From assembly GCA_017165825.1 (NCBI GenBank), contig CM029369.1, positions 21,446,611-21,510,610 of the forward strand: 64,000 nucleotides of DNA. Reading direction: 5' to 3'. A program made the position numbers and the translations under genes. Below, one piece after another: positions 1 to 10,614 of this stretch. Every line of letters starts with the position of its first letter. Position 1 is the first letter of the stretch. The notes beneath the pieces were generated by a model, which saw only the letters and a list, made by a program, of their open reading frames with translations, searched no databases and was not told the DNA's origin. Origin of the DNA: Hepsetus odoe. Its lineage: Eukaryota; Chordata; Actinopteri; Characiformes; Hepsetidae.

Positions 1-719
1 AGCGATGAATGCTACCAAATGCTTCATCTCCACATGTCCTTTCTATTTACACTTCTGGCTGCACTGCTTGATACCTTGATTCTGCTCCCTCCAATTTCAG
101 AACAAGTGTAGGATTAAAAGAGCAGAGCATTTACATGTAAAGATGGGATACATCTAATAAATATTTAATGTCTCTTGAGTTTTGTTTAGTCTTATATTCC
201 CCAGTTGCATTCGTGGCCAGTTCCTTCCTTTTCAATAGCAAATCAGATGAAGTTCATTAAAATTGCCATGATCTGACATATTTTTTGCCTTTGTGGAGGC
301 CAGTGATTCTAAATCAAGCCCACTAGTCATTCCCAGTAAAAAGCCCTTAAGATTTTCCCTTGTCCAAGGCAAAGAGCATTTTCCACTTGAGGGGGAACCC
401 ACACACAAAGGATGTGAACATGGAAAATATCTCTCACAACAGACTGGAAAATGAACTGCAAATGTTTATGCCTGTGAGTACAGCCAACATAAATAAAAAC
501 TGGTTTGTGTTTGTTTCGTGCAGGTGTGTTTTTAGCACCATTGTGACATCATCAGACCCTGCCTGTCATCTTCTTTTTGTTGTATTCCCTTCCTGTCAAA
601 ATAGGATTTTTACCTCTAGAAATTATGTAGTTTATCAGTTCATTTGGTTAAAGTATAGATAAAGCTAATGCATATTCCTAAAACACCTTTTTATTCAGAG
701 GTAAAATAATACATGACTA

Positions 720-815
720 CTTGTTCCACCATCGACCATCAATGTAAAGTGCCTTGGGGCAACTTTGTTGTAAAAGGCGCTATACAAGAATAAACTGAAT
801 TGAATTGAATTGAAT
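720..815 (+). mobile_element. pentanucleotide-tailed retroelement 3' end, (GAATT)n tail
   Basis: The body includes TGCCTTGGGGCAACTTTGTT and GGCGCTATACAAGAATAAA and ends in GAATTGAATTGAATTGAAT. It is the same family as 24798-25258, here in plus orientation and cut to about 95 bases. A terminal short tandem repeat in place of poly-A is typical of some fish LINE clades and their non-autonomous partners. Confidence 0.75.
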
Positions 816-848
816 ACTAACAACATTGGAAGGGTTCCACTTTAGAAT

Positions 849-894
849 GTGCCGTGCTGTGTTTCACAATGACAAGTCACTTTCACTTCACTTA
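849..894 (+). mobile_element. SINE tail fragment (tail-to-tail with the next SINE)
   Basis: GTGCTGTGTTTCACAATGAC followed by CACTTTCACTTCACTT is the 3' tail of the SINE family seen at 42606-42854. Only the last 46 bases are present, facing the tail of the minus-strand copy that begins at 919. Confidence 0.75.
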
Positions 895-918
895 AATGCG
901 ATTTTATTTTCCCCTTTA

Positions 919-1163
919 AAGTGAAAGTGACTATTCTTGTGATTGTGAGTACACAGCACAGCACACAGTGAAGATACACCTCTGGATTTACCCATACACA
1001 CAAACATGTGCAACAGGGGGCAGCTATTGATAGCACCCAGGAAGCGGCAATAGAGATGGTACCTTGCTCAAGGGTACTTCAGAGCAACCTACTGGTCTGG
1101 GATTAAAACCCATGACCTTCTGATTCTGGGGCCTAGTCCATAACTACTAGGCCACCGCTGGCC
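919..1163 (-). mobile_element. tRNA-derived SINE, near full length
   Basis: Read on the minus strand it begins GGCCAGCGGTGGCCTAGTAG, an A-box-like tRNA head. A B-box-like GGGTTTTAATCCCAG and a body with CAAGGTACCATC follow, then a tail with CACTTTCACTTT. The layout (tRNA-like Pol III promoter, unique body, tail) marks it as a SINE. The frame open at 842-1036 is chance within it. Confidence 0.85.
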
Positions 1164-2348
1164 TTGTAATTATTTTAGTTATGAATATGATTTACAAAAA
1201 CAATAAGTGATTATGATAGCCATAATTAACAAAAAAAGCATTTTTTTTTTCTTTCAGTTATATTGTTGGAAAAAAATACAGTTGCAAGCAAAGAGTTTAG
1301 AACTTTCAAATATAACTGCTGTTTTTTGTGCTCAGGCATTTGTCATTTTTTATGAGGACAATGTGGACAATATGGCACACTATATCAGTATTATCTTAAA
1401 TTCAGATCATCAACATCTTGAGCACAAAGTAAAATGCTTACATGCAAGGACTGAATGTGTAGTATTTTGATCCAAGAAATCAGTCACTGAGTATTTGAAT
1501 TTAGATATTTAAATTCCATATTTGGTAGATAAAATGACATTAATAAAAATAGCATTGTATCCAGCAACATTCATCAACCTTGAATATCCTTGACTGTTAT
1601 GGACAATTCGCATAGAGCAGATGGAAATATTTCCATTAAGTATAGGTTCACAAAGGCTACTAGAGGACATCAAGAGCTGACACATATTTTTTAATTACTA
1701 GCCGCTTCTGTCATTAACGTGGAAAAAAAACAGCTAGCACTATCATGTCATAAACACTCAACATTCAAATGACTTTTTTCCCCACTGCTATCATCCGTGT
1801 GGGAGGTAATGAAAGAGATTTTTTTAAGATAGGCTTTATATAGGTGCACTCTCTAAGCCTTATGCAAGCCTGCTCACTGTGTTTTCCCTTAATCAAGTGG
1901 AATGTGTACACTGTGAAACATGGAATAGAGTGAGAGCTGAACTGAGGTGTTTTTGGAAAATGTCATTGTTGCAGAATGTTGCTTTTGTTGATCTAAACTA
2001 GAGATTTACGATGCAATGTTTCATTCAAAGTGAATTAAGTCATGTTTGGATGAATAGACAAAGTCTATTTCTAGTCTGCCATTCCAGTAAAAGTTCCCAT
2101 CAAGCCAAGAAAACGAAAGAGAGAAAACTAAAGGGGTTGTTTCATATTCCACTGTTAGATTTGTTTTACTTTGATGCGCACAGTATACCTAAGGGGGACA
2201 ATGAAGCAGTAATTGTTATTGTGACTAGTGCTTACTTATCTAACGATGGTAGAGTAGTTGTCTAAAGACCATGCAGAAGTATAATTACATGTTTTGTTGT
2301 TTTTCTAAGTAAAAATATGTTATGGTAATCTGCTTAACTTTGATTATA
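1164..2348. other. intergenic, nothing recognised
   Basis: AT-rich sequence with no recognisable gene or mobile element. Small open frames at 1207-1470 and 2011-2265 have no gene-like composition or known similarity. Confidence 0.5.
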
Positions 2349-3260
2349 CAGTCCATTCAAAAGTATTTTTTTTTGTTTTTTGACTGTGCACTAAAAAACT
2401 TTTGGATTTGACATCAAAAGATGAATATGAGATGCGAGATAAGATTTAGTTCTTGCCATTTACATCCAGATATGCTAATTCTATGGCAACAGATCTGTAT
2501 GTCTGACCACCAAGATTTTCAAGAAAGCAATTTTCCCAGAAAAATAAGTTTTAAAGTAAATTAAAGTAAATTTTTGATGATATATTCCTTTTTTTTTCTG
2601 ATGAGAGTTTCTTTCTTCTTTTCAGGAAATTAAATGCATGTTCAGTTTGGGGATTGAGATCTGGGGGTTAACTAAGCCAGTCCAAAACTTTCCTCTCTTT
2701 CCCAGATCATCCTTTGTGAAATGAGTGTGTTGTCTATCATAGTCTTTCTGCATGACAGAGTTGCTCTTGATTAGTTTGGATGCATTTGTCTGTTCCTGTA
2801 GAATCCAGCATTCATCCTTCTACTACCATTAAGAGTAACCTCTTCAATAAAGATTATTCAGCTTGCTACAGAGGCAGCAATGCAAGCCCAAGCCATGAAA
2901 CTATGTTCAGTGTGCTTCACAGATGAGCCTGTATGCTTTAGATGAACAGAAAATCCTTTTATTCTCCACATTTTAGCCTTTCCATTTGGACATGAGACAC
3001 GAGGAATATATTGGGAGAAGAATGATGAGGATGAAGCTGCCTGGCAAGAGGAAAAGGAGGTTTATGGATGTGGTGAGAGAGGCCAGTGTGACTGAGGAAG
3101 ATGCAGAAGACCGGAAGAAATGGGAACGGATAATCCGCTGTGTCGACTCCTAAATGGGAGTAACCTAAAGAAGAAGATTTTAGCCTTTCCGTTACTTTGG
3201 TGATAACTGATCTCTAAATTAAATAAAAGGGAGATTTAGTGGTCTTGGTGAACATGCCAC
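2349..3260 (-). mobile_element. Tc1/mariner relic, split by an RTE LINE tail
   Basis: It starts at a TA with CAGTCCATTCAAAAGTA, the terminal repeat of a fish Tc1 family; 2395-2480 is a subterminal repeat shared with 9541-9655 and 19375-19600. From about 2640 to 2960 the minus strand holds decayed DDE-transposase coding, including the region around GCAAGCCCAAGCCATGAAAC that encodes the conserved Gly-Gly-x-Val-Met-x-Trp block of the family. The frame is broken by stops and indels. The LINE insertion 2984-3176 interrupts it, and the right end is not recognisable. Confidence 0.8.
2984..3176 (+). mobile_element. RTE-like LINE, 5'-truncated 3' end, with target-site duplication
   Basis: The plus strand encodes the extreme C-terminus of a fish RTE-type endonuclease/reverse-transcriptase polyprotein: YIGRRMMRMKLPGKRKRRFM, then MDVV and TEEDAEDRKKW to a stop near CGACTCCTAA. 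The fragment is flanked by a perfect 14-bp repeat ATTTTAGCCTTTCC (2970-2983 and 3177-3190), the hallmark of target-primed reverse transcription. It is younger than the Tc1 relic it splits. Confidence 0.92.
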
Positions 3261-3450
3261 AGCACACCACAACAAAATGTTTTATCTGCACTTAATTCAT
3301 TCCCCAAGTGAAATATTATGCAGTCATACCTTCAACACCCTGGGAGCATGTGTTGGAAATGGTACCTTGCTAAGTCTTTCAAGCTTTGTGAATGTTTCCT
3401 AGCTTGAGAGTTTGATAAATAAAAGAGAGTTCATTCAATAACAAAGGAGG

Positions 3451-3632
3451 ACAGTGGTGGTCTAGTCGTTAGGGACTAGGTTCCATAATCAGAAGGTCAC
3501 GGGTTCAAGTCTCAGACCAGTAGATTACCCTGAGGTACCCTTGCCCAAGTTACCATCCCCATAACTGCTCCCTGGGCACCGGATATGGCTGATACCACTG
3601 CAGGGTGTGTGGGTTGTATTGTACAAAAAAAA
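3451..3632 (+). mobile_element. tRNA-derived SINE, 3'-truncated
   Basis: The head ACAGTGGTGGTCTAGTCGTT and the B-box-like GGGTTCAAGTCTCAG match the family of 919-1163 and 42606-42854. The body runs to about 3632, where the tail is lost. Confidence 0.85.
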
Positions 3633-6279
3633 TACAACAGGGAGAGCAAACAGGTGTCCAAATAAATAACCATGTTTTCATACATATTGATGAATACTAA
3701 TTTCACAATATACAGCACTGAGACCATTCAAGATTTTATGAATGTAAATTTTAAAGACGTTAAGTGTTAACCTTATCATCCTGCCAGCATTCTAAAAGAG
3801 ATTTATCATCAGCACTTTAAATGAACAGTGGAGCCACATAACATCAGGGTTAAAACAATCTATTACTAATTACTCAGCAGGTGAAAAAATGAATTATTGA
3901 GCCTTCTTTCTTAATCTTCCTGGATTTGCTTGGCTGATGCTACATGATGTGGTACCATTTTGTATTTGGTGTGGGCATGTCGGATGTTTATTAAGGAGGG
4001 AGACATTTAAGGTGGATTGTGATGACAACACAAAAAACAAGATGGTCGTCTCATGTATTATATTTTAATAAGAATTAGCCAGAAGCTGAACAGAACCATA
4101 ACGGGAGTTTCTTTTTGCTCTCATGAGAGGTAATAGACCTCCATCCGTCACGCCTGATGTCAACTGTGAGTTAAAAATTGTAACTGTGTCATTAATGTCT
4201 CAACCTGCAGATTATATATATATAAAACACCCTTTGCCATTCAACTTCTTAATTGCTATATAACTGTAGCCCTGTTTTTTATTTTCGTTTCCCTCAATGC
4301 ATGTCAATATCTGCAGTCTGTACAAGCTTTCTTCAATACACACAAAGTCTGATACACTGCATTTTTTAATCATCACCACACCGAACCTCTAAATTCCACT
4401 CAACCAACTTTACTTTGGGTGGCCATGTTTGATCCCAACCACCTTGTCCACATCCAGAACCTGCCCATGATTCCCAGCACGTTTGCACAGCAGTTGACTT
4501 AAAAAAAGGTGTCTGATCATTTGAATGCATCCTGTTTTGCACAATTATAATTGTACCCAACAATGACAGTTAAAAGAAAACCACAAACCAGCAGATGAAC
4601 TACTATAATAAAGCTGATGTGTCCCTTCGTCTGAGTAAGCAATTCGCATGAGGATTAATTAAGTTGTATAGATCTACTTTAAATTATATTTTTAGCACTT
4701 TTAATGCTTAAGGCGACGGGCATGTGTGGTCTTTGTAAAATGTTGAGTGCTGCAGTAATTATAGTGAAGATTCTGTTTATTTGTCCTCAAGCACCATTTT
4801 ATTATGCCAGGCACAATAAACTCCAGTGATATATAAAATTTGCTCTATTATAATTGCAGTTCTGTTAATATTATTTCACAGCATTGACAAGCTGTGCCAT
4901 TCCCATAAATTTTTACTGTCAAGAACAATACTATGTAATTGCCAGTATGCTCATTAAGGGAGCCATTTGTACCGGACTCAATGACATCTTGCATTTCACA
5001 GATGACTGTGAGAACGTTTCCGATAAATTATACGTTTTCTATTAATGTGACTGTGCTCAGCATTATCAATTTTGAATGTTTTTTCCCCCCCCACAGTGAT
5101 TTTTTCCCCCACGCTGTACCTTATCATACAAGAGCAGCCCTTCTCAGCTTGGAAGTCATTTCCCTTTGAGAAAGTGCTGCCGAGAACCCAGCTATTCCTT
5201 CAAGTGCCATTCACCACTTACAATGCTGGGAGCAACTTTAGATGGTACGCAGCCAAAAGTTCCACAAGAAAGTTCCCTCATACATACAAGTAAGAGGTAG
5301 TGTACTGTGCTAACTAATTTTTTTTCATAAGTTGATATTACCTCCACTGAGTATCAGACTGAGCCTGATAGGACAGAGCAGATGATTAACGCCGCTCATC
5401 AGCATTATCAGGCATACAGTAAATACTCTCAAAGAGAAATGACACATTCCTAATTAGCACAAAATGGACTGAGCTTTCAGTGTCCAGCTAATGCTGGCTT
5501 TCAACAAATTAATCACTCTGCAGATGACTTAGATCAACTTTGAAAAACACTAAAACAAAAACCAATAAAATGATTACCAGCGCTGCCTGGAATGACAAGC
5601 ATTATCAACAAAAATTAATCAGGCGCATCTTTTCATGAACTCAATTAATAATGTGCAACAACAGGGTCTTTTTTTTTCTGGGGATGAAAATTAATTAGCA
5701 GTGGGAAGGTCACTCTGAGACGCTGACATCACTCATCACAATGGTGTGGCAGTTCTAATTATTTGTCTTCCAGGCTTGGGTGACCAAAAATTATTGCAAT
5801 ACCTGAGCAACATTTAAAAAAAAAAAAAAAAAATCAAAATGGTGTTTTAAGCACATTTAATTAGAACTTGCTGTGTGATTAATGCACTGTAAGCATTCCA
5901 GATCTGTGGCGGATCATGGTCTGACCAGTTTGCTGGTTATTGTTCTGTGAAAGACATTTTATTGATGTTTAACTGACTGTTTAATGTGTGATTTGCTCAC
6001 TTTACAGCAATTATACAGCATTTATTGAAAGAGTACTTGTTGATATTAATGAAGATGTAAGTTCTGACAAATCACTGGAGTTCCATCTCAGTTTGTCGTT
6101 GCATATCTCAAAAAGAAAACCATGAATTCTTTTGTATTTCCTCAGAAAGAGTGTAAAGAAAGTAAAGAAGCATTTGCAGTTTTCTTTTCAGATGACTAAT
6201 TTCTTAAAGGCTTATTTACGACTCATAATTCTGTTTTTTTTTTTTTTTTTAATGAGCAATTCAACTTTCAATAAAATGA
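3633..6279. promoter_or_regulatory. intergenic block with candidate conserved non-coding element (about 5380-5900)
   Basis: No gene or transposon is recognised. The part 5380-5900 is dense in TAATTA/ATTAAT homeodomain-type cores (near 5451, 5509, 5614, 5643, 5690 and 5756) and has unique texture, as seen in enhancers of developmental genes. Short poly-A or poly-T runs occur at 5816-5833 and 6232-6250. Placing an enhancer here is inference. Confidence 0.3.
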
Positions 6280-6530
6280 AGTGAAAGTGACCATTCTTGT
6301 CATTTTGAAACACGGCACAACACGCAATGAACCACAATGAAATTACACCTCTGCTTTTAACCCACACACACACACACATGCAGCAGGGATTAGCTATTGA
6401 AAGTGCCCAGGGAGCAGTGTTGGGGATGGTTCCTTGCTCAAGGGTAGCTCAGGGCAACTAGCCTGGGAACCCATGATCCCTGGAACTCCCTGGAACTGGA
6501 ACTCCCTAACCAGTAGACCAACGCTGCCAC
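6280..6530 (-). mobile_element. tRNA-derived SINE, full length
   Basis: Same family as 919-1163. The tail GAAGTGAAAGTGACCATTCT is at the left and the tRNA-like head, ending ACGCTGCCAC, at the right. A small tandem duplication of TGGAACTCCC lies near the head (6481-6505). Confidence 0.85.
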
Positions 6531-6537
6531 ATGAATA

Positions 6538-6640
6538 GCATGTGTTTGTGTGTGGGTAAGATGCAGAGGTGTAATTTGGTTGTGGTTCACTGTGTGCTGT
6601 GTTGTTTACTCACAATAATAAGAATGGTCAATTTCACTTA
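6538..6640 (+). mobile_element. SINE tail fragment forming an inverted pair
   Basis: Contains GGTAAGATGCAGAGGTGTAA, TTCACTGTGTGCTGTGTTGT and AATGGTCAATTTCACTTA, the 3' part of the same SINE in plus orientation. With 6280-6400 it makes an inverted repeat with arms of about 100 bases. Confidence 0.8.
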
Positions 6641-7478
6641 TATTACTTGATCTCTGTTCTGGTTACCTGTCCTAATTAAAATGACCTGCTAAAAAAGGGC
6701 CTGCAAAAATGTCATTCAGAACTTCAGCGTGAATAGGCTGGGCTTAACTTGTGTAGGCAGATATATAAGAAAAGTTCAAAATGTGTGGTATTTGCAGTTT
6801 GGATCCCACATATCATATTCTGAGCAATATATACAGGCAACCTCAAACTCCTTTACTTACAAACAATAAGGAAATTTAGTTTTTCATGGTATATACTTTA
6901 TATAACACAAGCAATTATTTCACTTAATTTCAACTTTAACCTGAAATTTGATCACAAAGTAGAACGAGATTGTTTGAATATTTTTAATTAATGCCACTGT
7001 AGAGCACATGAAAAGGTGATTTTTAAAAGGCTAAAAATAAGGTGCCACAAATTATTCTTTGAGTAATGCAGAAGAACTGCTTCTGGTTCCCTGAAGATTT
7101 ATGTTTGCAAAAGAGATTAGTGCTTCCGAATATTCACCCACAAGAAAAGAAGTTCACTAATTTAGGGTTCTCAAACACAACTGATTTATCCAGGTTTAGT
7201 GTGTGTTTAAATAGTGTACTAAACTGTTGGACACTTGCCCTTCAGGACACCTGCATTACATGGATATTCTTTCAATTTGCCATTTATCTCATATCTCATT
7301 TTACAATTGTTCTTTTATCCATTGCAAAGTTTTTAAAGGAACAAAAAATATATTTCTTGTTTCCGCTAAAATACTAGCAAACCTCTTCTTTGTGAAACAA
7401 CCATGGAAAAAATAATGTAACATTGTAACAGTTTTAATACATGCTACTCTTTCTTTACTGGAATCAGTGATATATATA
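6641..7478. other. intergenic, nothing recognised
   Basis: AT-rich sequence. A 103-codon frame at 7066-7377 has no recognisable domain and overlaps other open frames; I do not call it a gene. Confidence 0.5.
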
Positions 7479-8029
7479 CAGTACTGTGCAAAAGTTTTAG
7501 GCAGGTGTGGAAAAAATGCTGTAAACAAAGAATGCTTTCAAAAATGGAAGTGTTAATCATTTATTTTCATCAATCAACAAAATGCAGTGAATGAACAAAA
7601 GAGAAATCTGAATCAAATCAATATTTGGTGTGACCACCCTTTGCCATCAAAACAGCATCAATTCTTCTAGGTACACTTGCACACAGGTTTTGAAGGAACT
7701 CGGCTGGTAGGTTGTTCCAGACATCTTGGAGAACTAACCACAGATCTTCTGTGGATGTAGGCTTCCTCACATCCATCTGTCTCTTCATGTAATCCCAGAC
7801 ACACTCAATGATGTTGAGATCAGGGCTCTGTGGGGGCCAGAAGAACTGATGCTGGTTTGAAGGCAAAAGGTAGTAACACCAAATATTGATTTGATTTAGA
7901 TTTTTCTTTTGTTCGCTCACTTTGCATTTTGTAAATTGATCAAAATAAACAATCATTATTTATATTTCTGAAAGCATTCTTTGTTTACAGCATTTTTCCA
8001 CACCTGCCTAAAACTTTTGCAGAGTACTG
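7479..8029 (-). mobile_element. Tc1/mariner deletion derivative with long terminal inverted repeats
   Basis: The ends read CAGTACTGTGCAAAAGTTTT and AAAACTTTTGCAGAGTACTG, flanked by TA on both sides (the Tc1 target duplication). The terminal inverted repeats are about 190-200 bases (roughly 7479-7680 against 7838-8029). Intact members are about three times longer, so the middle has been deleted. The left arm keeps the 3' end of the transposase gene (see 7618-7840). Same family as 19698-20161 and 41829-41953. Confidence 0.9.
7618..7840 (-). pseudogene. Tc1-like transposase, C-terminal remnant
   Basis: The minus strand encodes the last quarter of a Tc1-type DDE transposase. WPPQSPDLNIIE carries the third catalytic acidic residue region, and the product ends PRRIDAVLMAKGGHTKY-stop. 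The N-terminal DNA-binding domains and first two catalytic residues are gone. The open frame to 7956 runs through the deletion junction near 7840 into the other inverted repeat read backwards, so its N-terminal 40 residues are not transposase. The copy cannot make an active enzyme. Confidence 0.9.
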
Positions 8030-8055
8030 TATATATAAAATATATTAATATATAT

Positions 8056-9538
8056 TAAAATTGTTCCTTTAATTTTTTGAGCAGTGTGTATATATATAAA
8101 AATTAAAGGAGCACTTTTAATCTGAGTATAGTATCATCAAGTCAGTTAAACTTTTGGGATATTAATCAGTTAAGTAGCAGAGGGGGTTGTTAATCAGTGT
8201 CAGCTGTTTTGGTAACAATGAGATGACCCCAAAAACAGAAATAGTTTTTCAGGTGGTGGCCACAGACATTTTTTCCTTCTTTTTTTGACTACTTTTCAGT
8301 AGTTTTGCATTTTACGAGGGTCAGTGTCACTACTGTTAGCATGAGGCAATACCTGGACCCTACAGAGGTTGCACAGGCAGTCCAACTCCAGGATGGCACA
8401 TCAATACGTGCCATTGCCAGGTTTGCTGTGTCTCCCAGCACAGTCTCAAGAGCATGGGGGAGATTCCAGGAGACAGGCAGTCACTCTAGGAGAACTGGAC
8501 AGGGCCGTCGGAGGTCCTTATCCCATCTGCAGGACCGGTATCTGCTCCTTTGTGCAAGGAGGAACAGGATGAGTACTGCCAGAGCCTCAAAAAGTGACCT
8601 CCAGTGGACCACTGGCATGAATATCTCTGACCAAAGCATTAGAAACAGACTACATGAGGGTTGCCTGAGGGCCGACGTCCTCTAGTGGGCCCTGTGCTTA
8701 CTGCCCACCTCTGTGGAGCTTGACTGGCATTTGCCAGAGAACACCAGAATTGGCAGGTCTGGCACTGGTGCCCTGTGCATTTCACAGTTGAGGGCAGCTT
8801 CACTCGGAGCTCATGTGAAAGATATGAAAGGGTCTGGAGAAGCCTCGGTGAACATTATGCTACCTGCAACATTGTTCAGCATGATCGGTTTGGTGGTGGG
8901 TCAGTGTTGGTCTGGGGAGACATATCCATGGAGGGACGCACAGACCTGTACAGAATCGGGATTAAATCCTTAGACCCATTGTTAGACCCTTCGCTGGTGC
9001 AATGGGTCCTGGTTTCCTCCTGGTGCATGAAAATGCCCGGCCTTCTGTAGCAACAGTATGCAGGCAGTTTCTGGAGGATGAAAGAATTGATAACATTGAC
9101 TGACCTCCATGCTTGTCTGACCAAAATCCAATAGAACTTCTCTGGGACATCATGTTTAGGTCCATCTGACGCCACCAGGTTGCACCTCAGACTGTCCAGG
9201 AGCTCAGTGATGCCCTAGTCAGGATCTGGGAGGGGATTCCCTAGGAAACCATCCATTTTATAAGGAGCCCTGACATTGTCAGGCATGCATACAAGCATGT
9301 GGGGGCCACACAAACTACTGATTACCATTTTGAGTTGCTGCAATGACATTTCAGCAAATTGGACTAGCCTGCCGCATTAGTTTTTCAGTTTAAATTTCTT
9401 GGTGACTTCAAATTAAGACCTCTGTTGTTGATAATTTTAATTTTTATCAAATGATGTGGCATTTACCCATTACGCATTCCATATCAGTATGGATATCCAG
9501 CAGGATTTTTTTTCCAGTTGAGATGTGTTTTCAAAGTG
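8056..9538 (+). mobile_element. Tc1/mariner element, nearly full length, decayed
   Basis: This family has ends of the type CACTGCTCAAAAAATTAAAGG. The left end is odd: a reversed terminus (8061-8090) faces AAAAATTAAAGGAGCAC at 8098. The transposase gene follows at 8341-9325. The right end is degraded and abuts the next Tc1 relic near 9538. Confidence 0.8.
8341..9325 (+). pseudogene. Tc1-like transposase pseudogene
   Basis: The ATG at 8341 starts MRQYLDPTEVAQAVQLQDGT, a paired-like helix-turn-helix DNA-binding domain (SIRAIARFAVSPSTVSRAWGRF), then the GRRR motif between the two DNA-binding subdomains. After about 8685 the frame shifts. The DDE core continues in the frame of 8775-9050 (RFGGGSVLVWGDISMEGRTD), and the C-terminus continues in a third frame with DQNPIELLWDI near 9120 and the end near 9325. 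At least two frameshifts and several stops make it dead. The window as a whole has many such copies, so this is a repeat, not a host gene. Confidence 0.88.
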
Positions 9539-10567
9539 TCCAAAAGTTTTTGAACAGTAAATGCAATTCTGTTTTTGCTATATGCTGAAGACATTTGTGT
9601 TTGAGACCAAAAGATAAATATGATCTGAGCTAAGATGAGTTGAGATGTTTTTGTAGACTTCTAAATTCACACTTCTGCCACCATTGTGAGTGACATCATC
9701 ACTAAAGAGCACCGAGCCTGCAGAGTCGTAAGCTCAAGCAATGACACTTCCTCCAACATTATTCACATATGAGCTTCATCCATCCATCCATTATCTGCCG
9801 CTTGTCCCAAACGGGGTCGCGGGGGAGTGCTGGTGTCCAACCCAGCGCACACAGGGCGAGGACGGGGGACGCACCCTGGACAGGTTGCCAGCCCAACATA
9901 TGAGCTTGTATGTCCGAATCATGTGCACACCCTTTCTTTCTCCAAACTTTGTTCTTTCCATCACTCTGATAGAGATTCAATTTTGTCTCATCAGGCCACA
10001 AAACGTTGTTACAGGAACTCTGTGCTCTTTTTTTCCCAAAGAACAATCTGTTTTTTGGTTTTCCAATTCTTCTGCTGGTGTGTCTTACTGCATCTGGTGG
10101 TCTGGCCTCATATTTCTGCTCTCCAAGTATTTTTCGAGCAGTGAATGGTGATGTGTCCACCCTTGCCCTTTGGAAGTTGTTCATGATGTCACTAACTCCT
10201 GTTTTTTACTTCACTTATACTTTCTCTCTCTAAGCTGTTGTTGTTTTCCTTAACCATCTGGTTCATTGTCAGTTGGTGTCAAATTTCATTTGCCCAATGA
10301 AATCTTTTTTCAGTTTCAGTTTCAGTTGCTTTCCCCTCTGTCCTTTATGTTGATTTTCCTTTTTTTCAAAAACAAATTTTCCCAGGTGAAATCCAAATTT
10401 GAGAGCAGACATCAAGAGCTATTTATAGTTTGAACAGCCATTTGAACAGGACACACAGGCCTCTCATGTTCCAATAAATTTGCTTCCTTGAAAAACTGTG
10501 TGGTCAGATGCAGAATGTGCTGTGTTCTATTTAATTTAGCGTATCTAGATGTTAATGGAGGGGACTG
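9539..10567 (-). mobile_element. Tc1/mariner relic, split by a retroelement
   Basis: The left terminus TCCAAAAGTTTTTGAACAGT and subterminal 9560-9655 match the family at 2349 and 19375. The right terminus is GGAGGGGACTG at 10557-10567, followed by TA. The minus strand carries decayed transposase: positions 10184-9910 read ARKILGEQKYEARPPDAVRH, then LWPDETKLNLYQSDGKNKVW with the first catalytic Asp region. After the insertion 9777-9895 the GGSV block resumes near 9755. Several frameshifts are present. Confidence 0.85.
9777..9895 (-). mobile_element. 5'-truncated (ATGG)n-tailed retroelement with 12-bp target duplication
   Basis: The plus strand starts CATCCATCCATCCATTATCT, the reverse complement of an (ATGG)n tail. 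Minus-strand motifs AACCTGTCCAGGGTG and GCGACCCCGTTTGGGACAAG match the 3' half of the repeat at 12170-12500. It is flanked by ACATATGAGCTT at 9765-9776 and again at 9896-9907, a perfect 12-bp target-site duplication. The C/G content is well above the surrounding Tc1 sequence. Confidence 0.9.
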
Positions 10568-10614
10568 TATTTATAAAACACTTAAAAGACGTTAAGCTTG
10601 ACAATAAAAGAACA

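Noticed and set aside
919..1163. tRNA gene on the minus strand
   Set aside because: A- and B-box-like segments exist, but no cloverleaf can be drawn and the unit continues into a repeated body and tail; it is a SINE.
8876..9175. Minus-strand frames opposite the Tc1 transposase
   Set aside because: Antisense shadows of the plus-strand transposase pseudogene.
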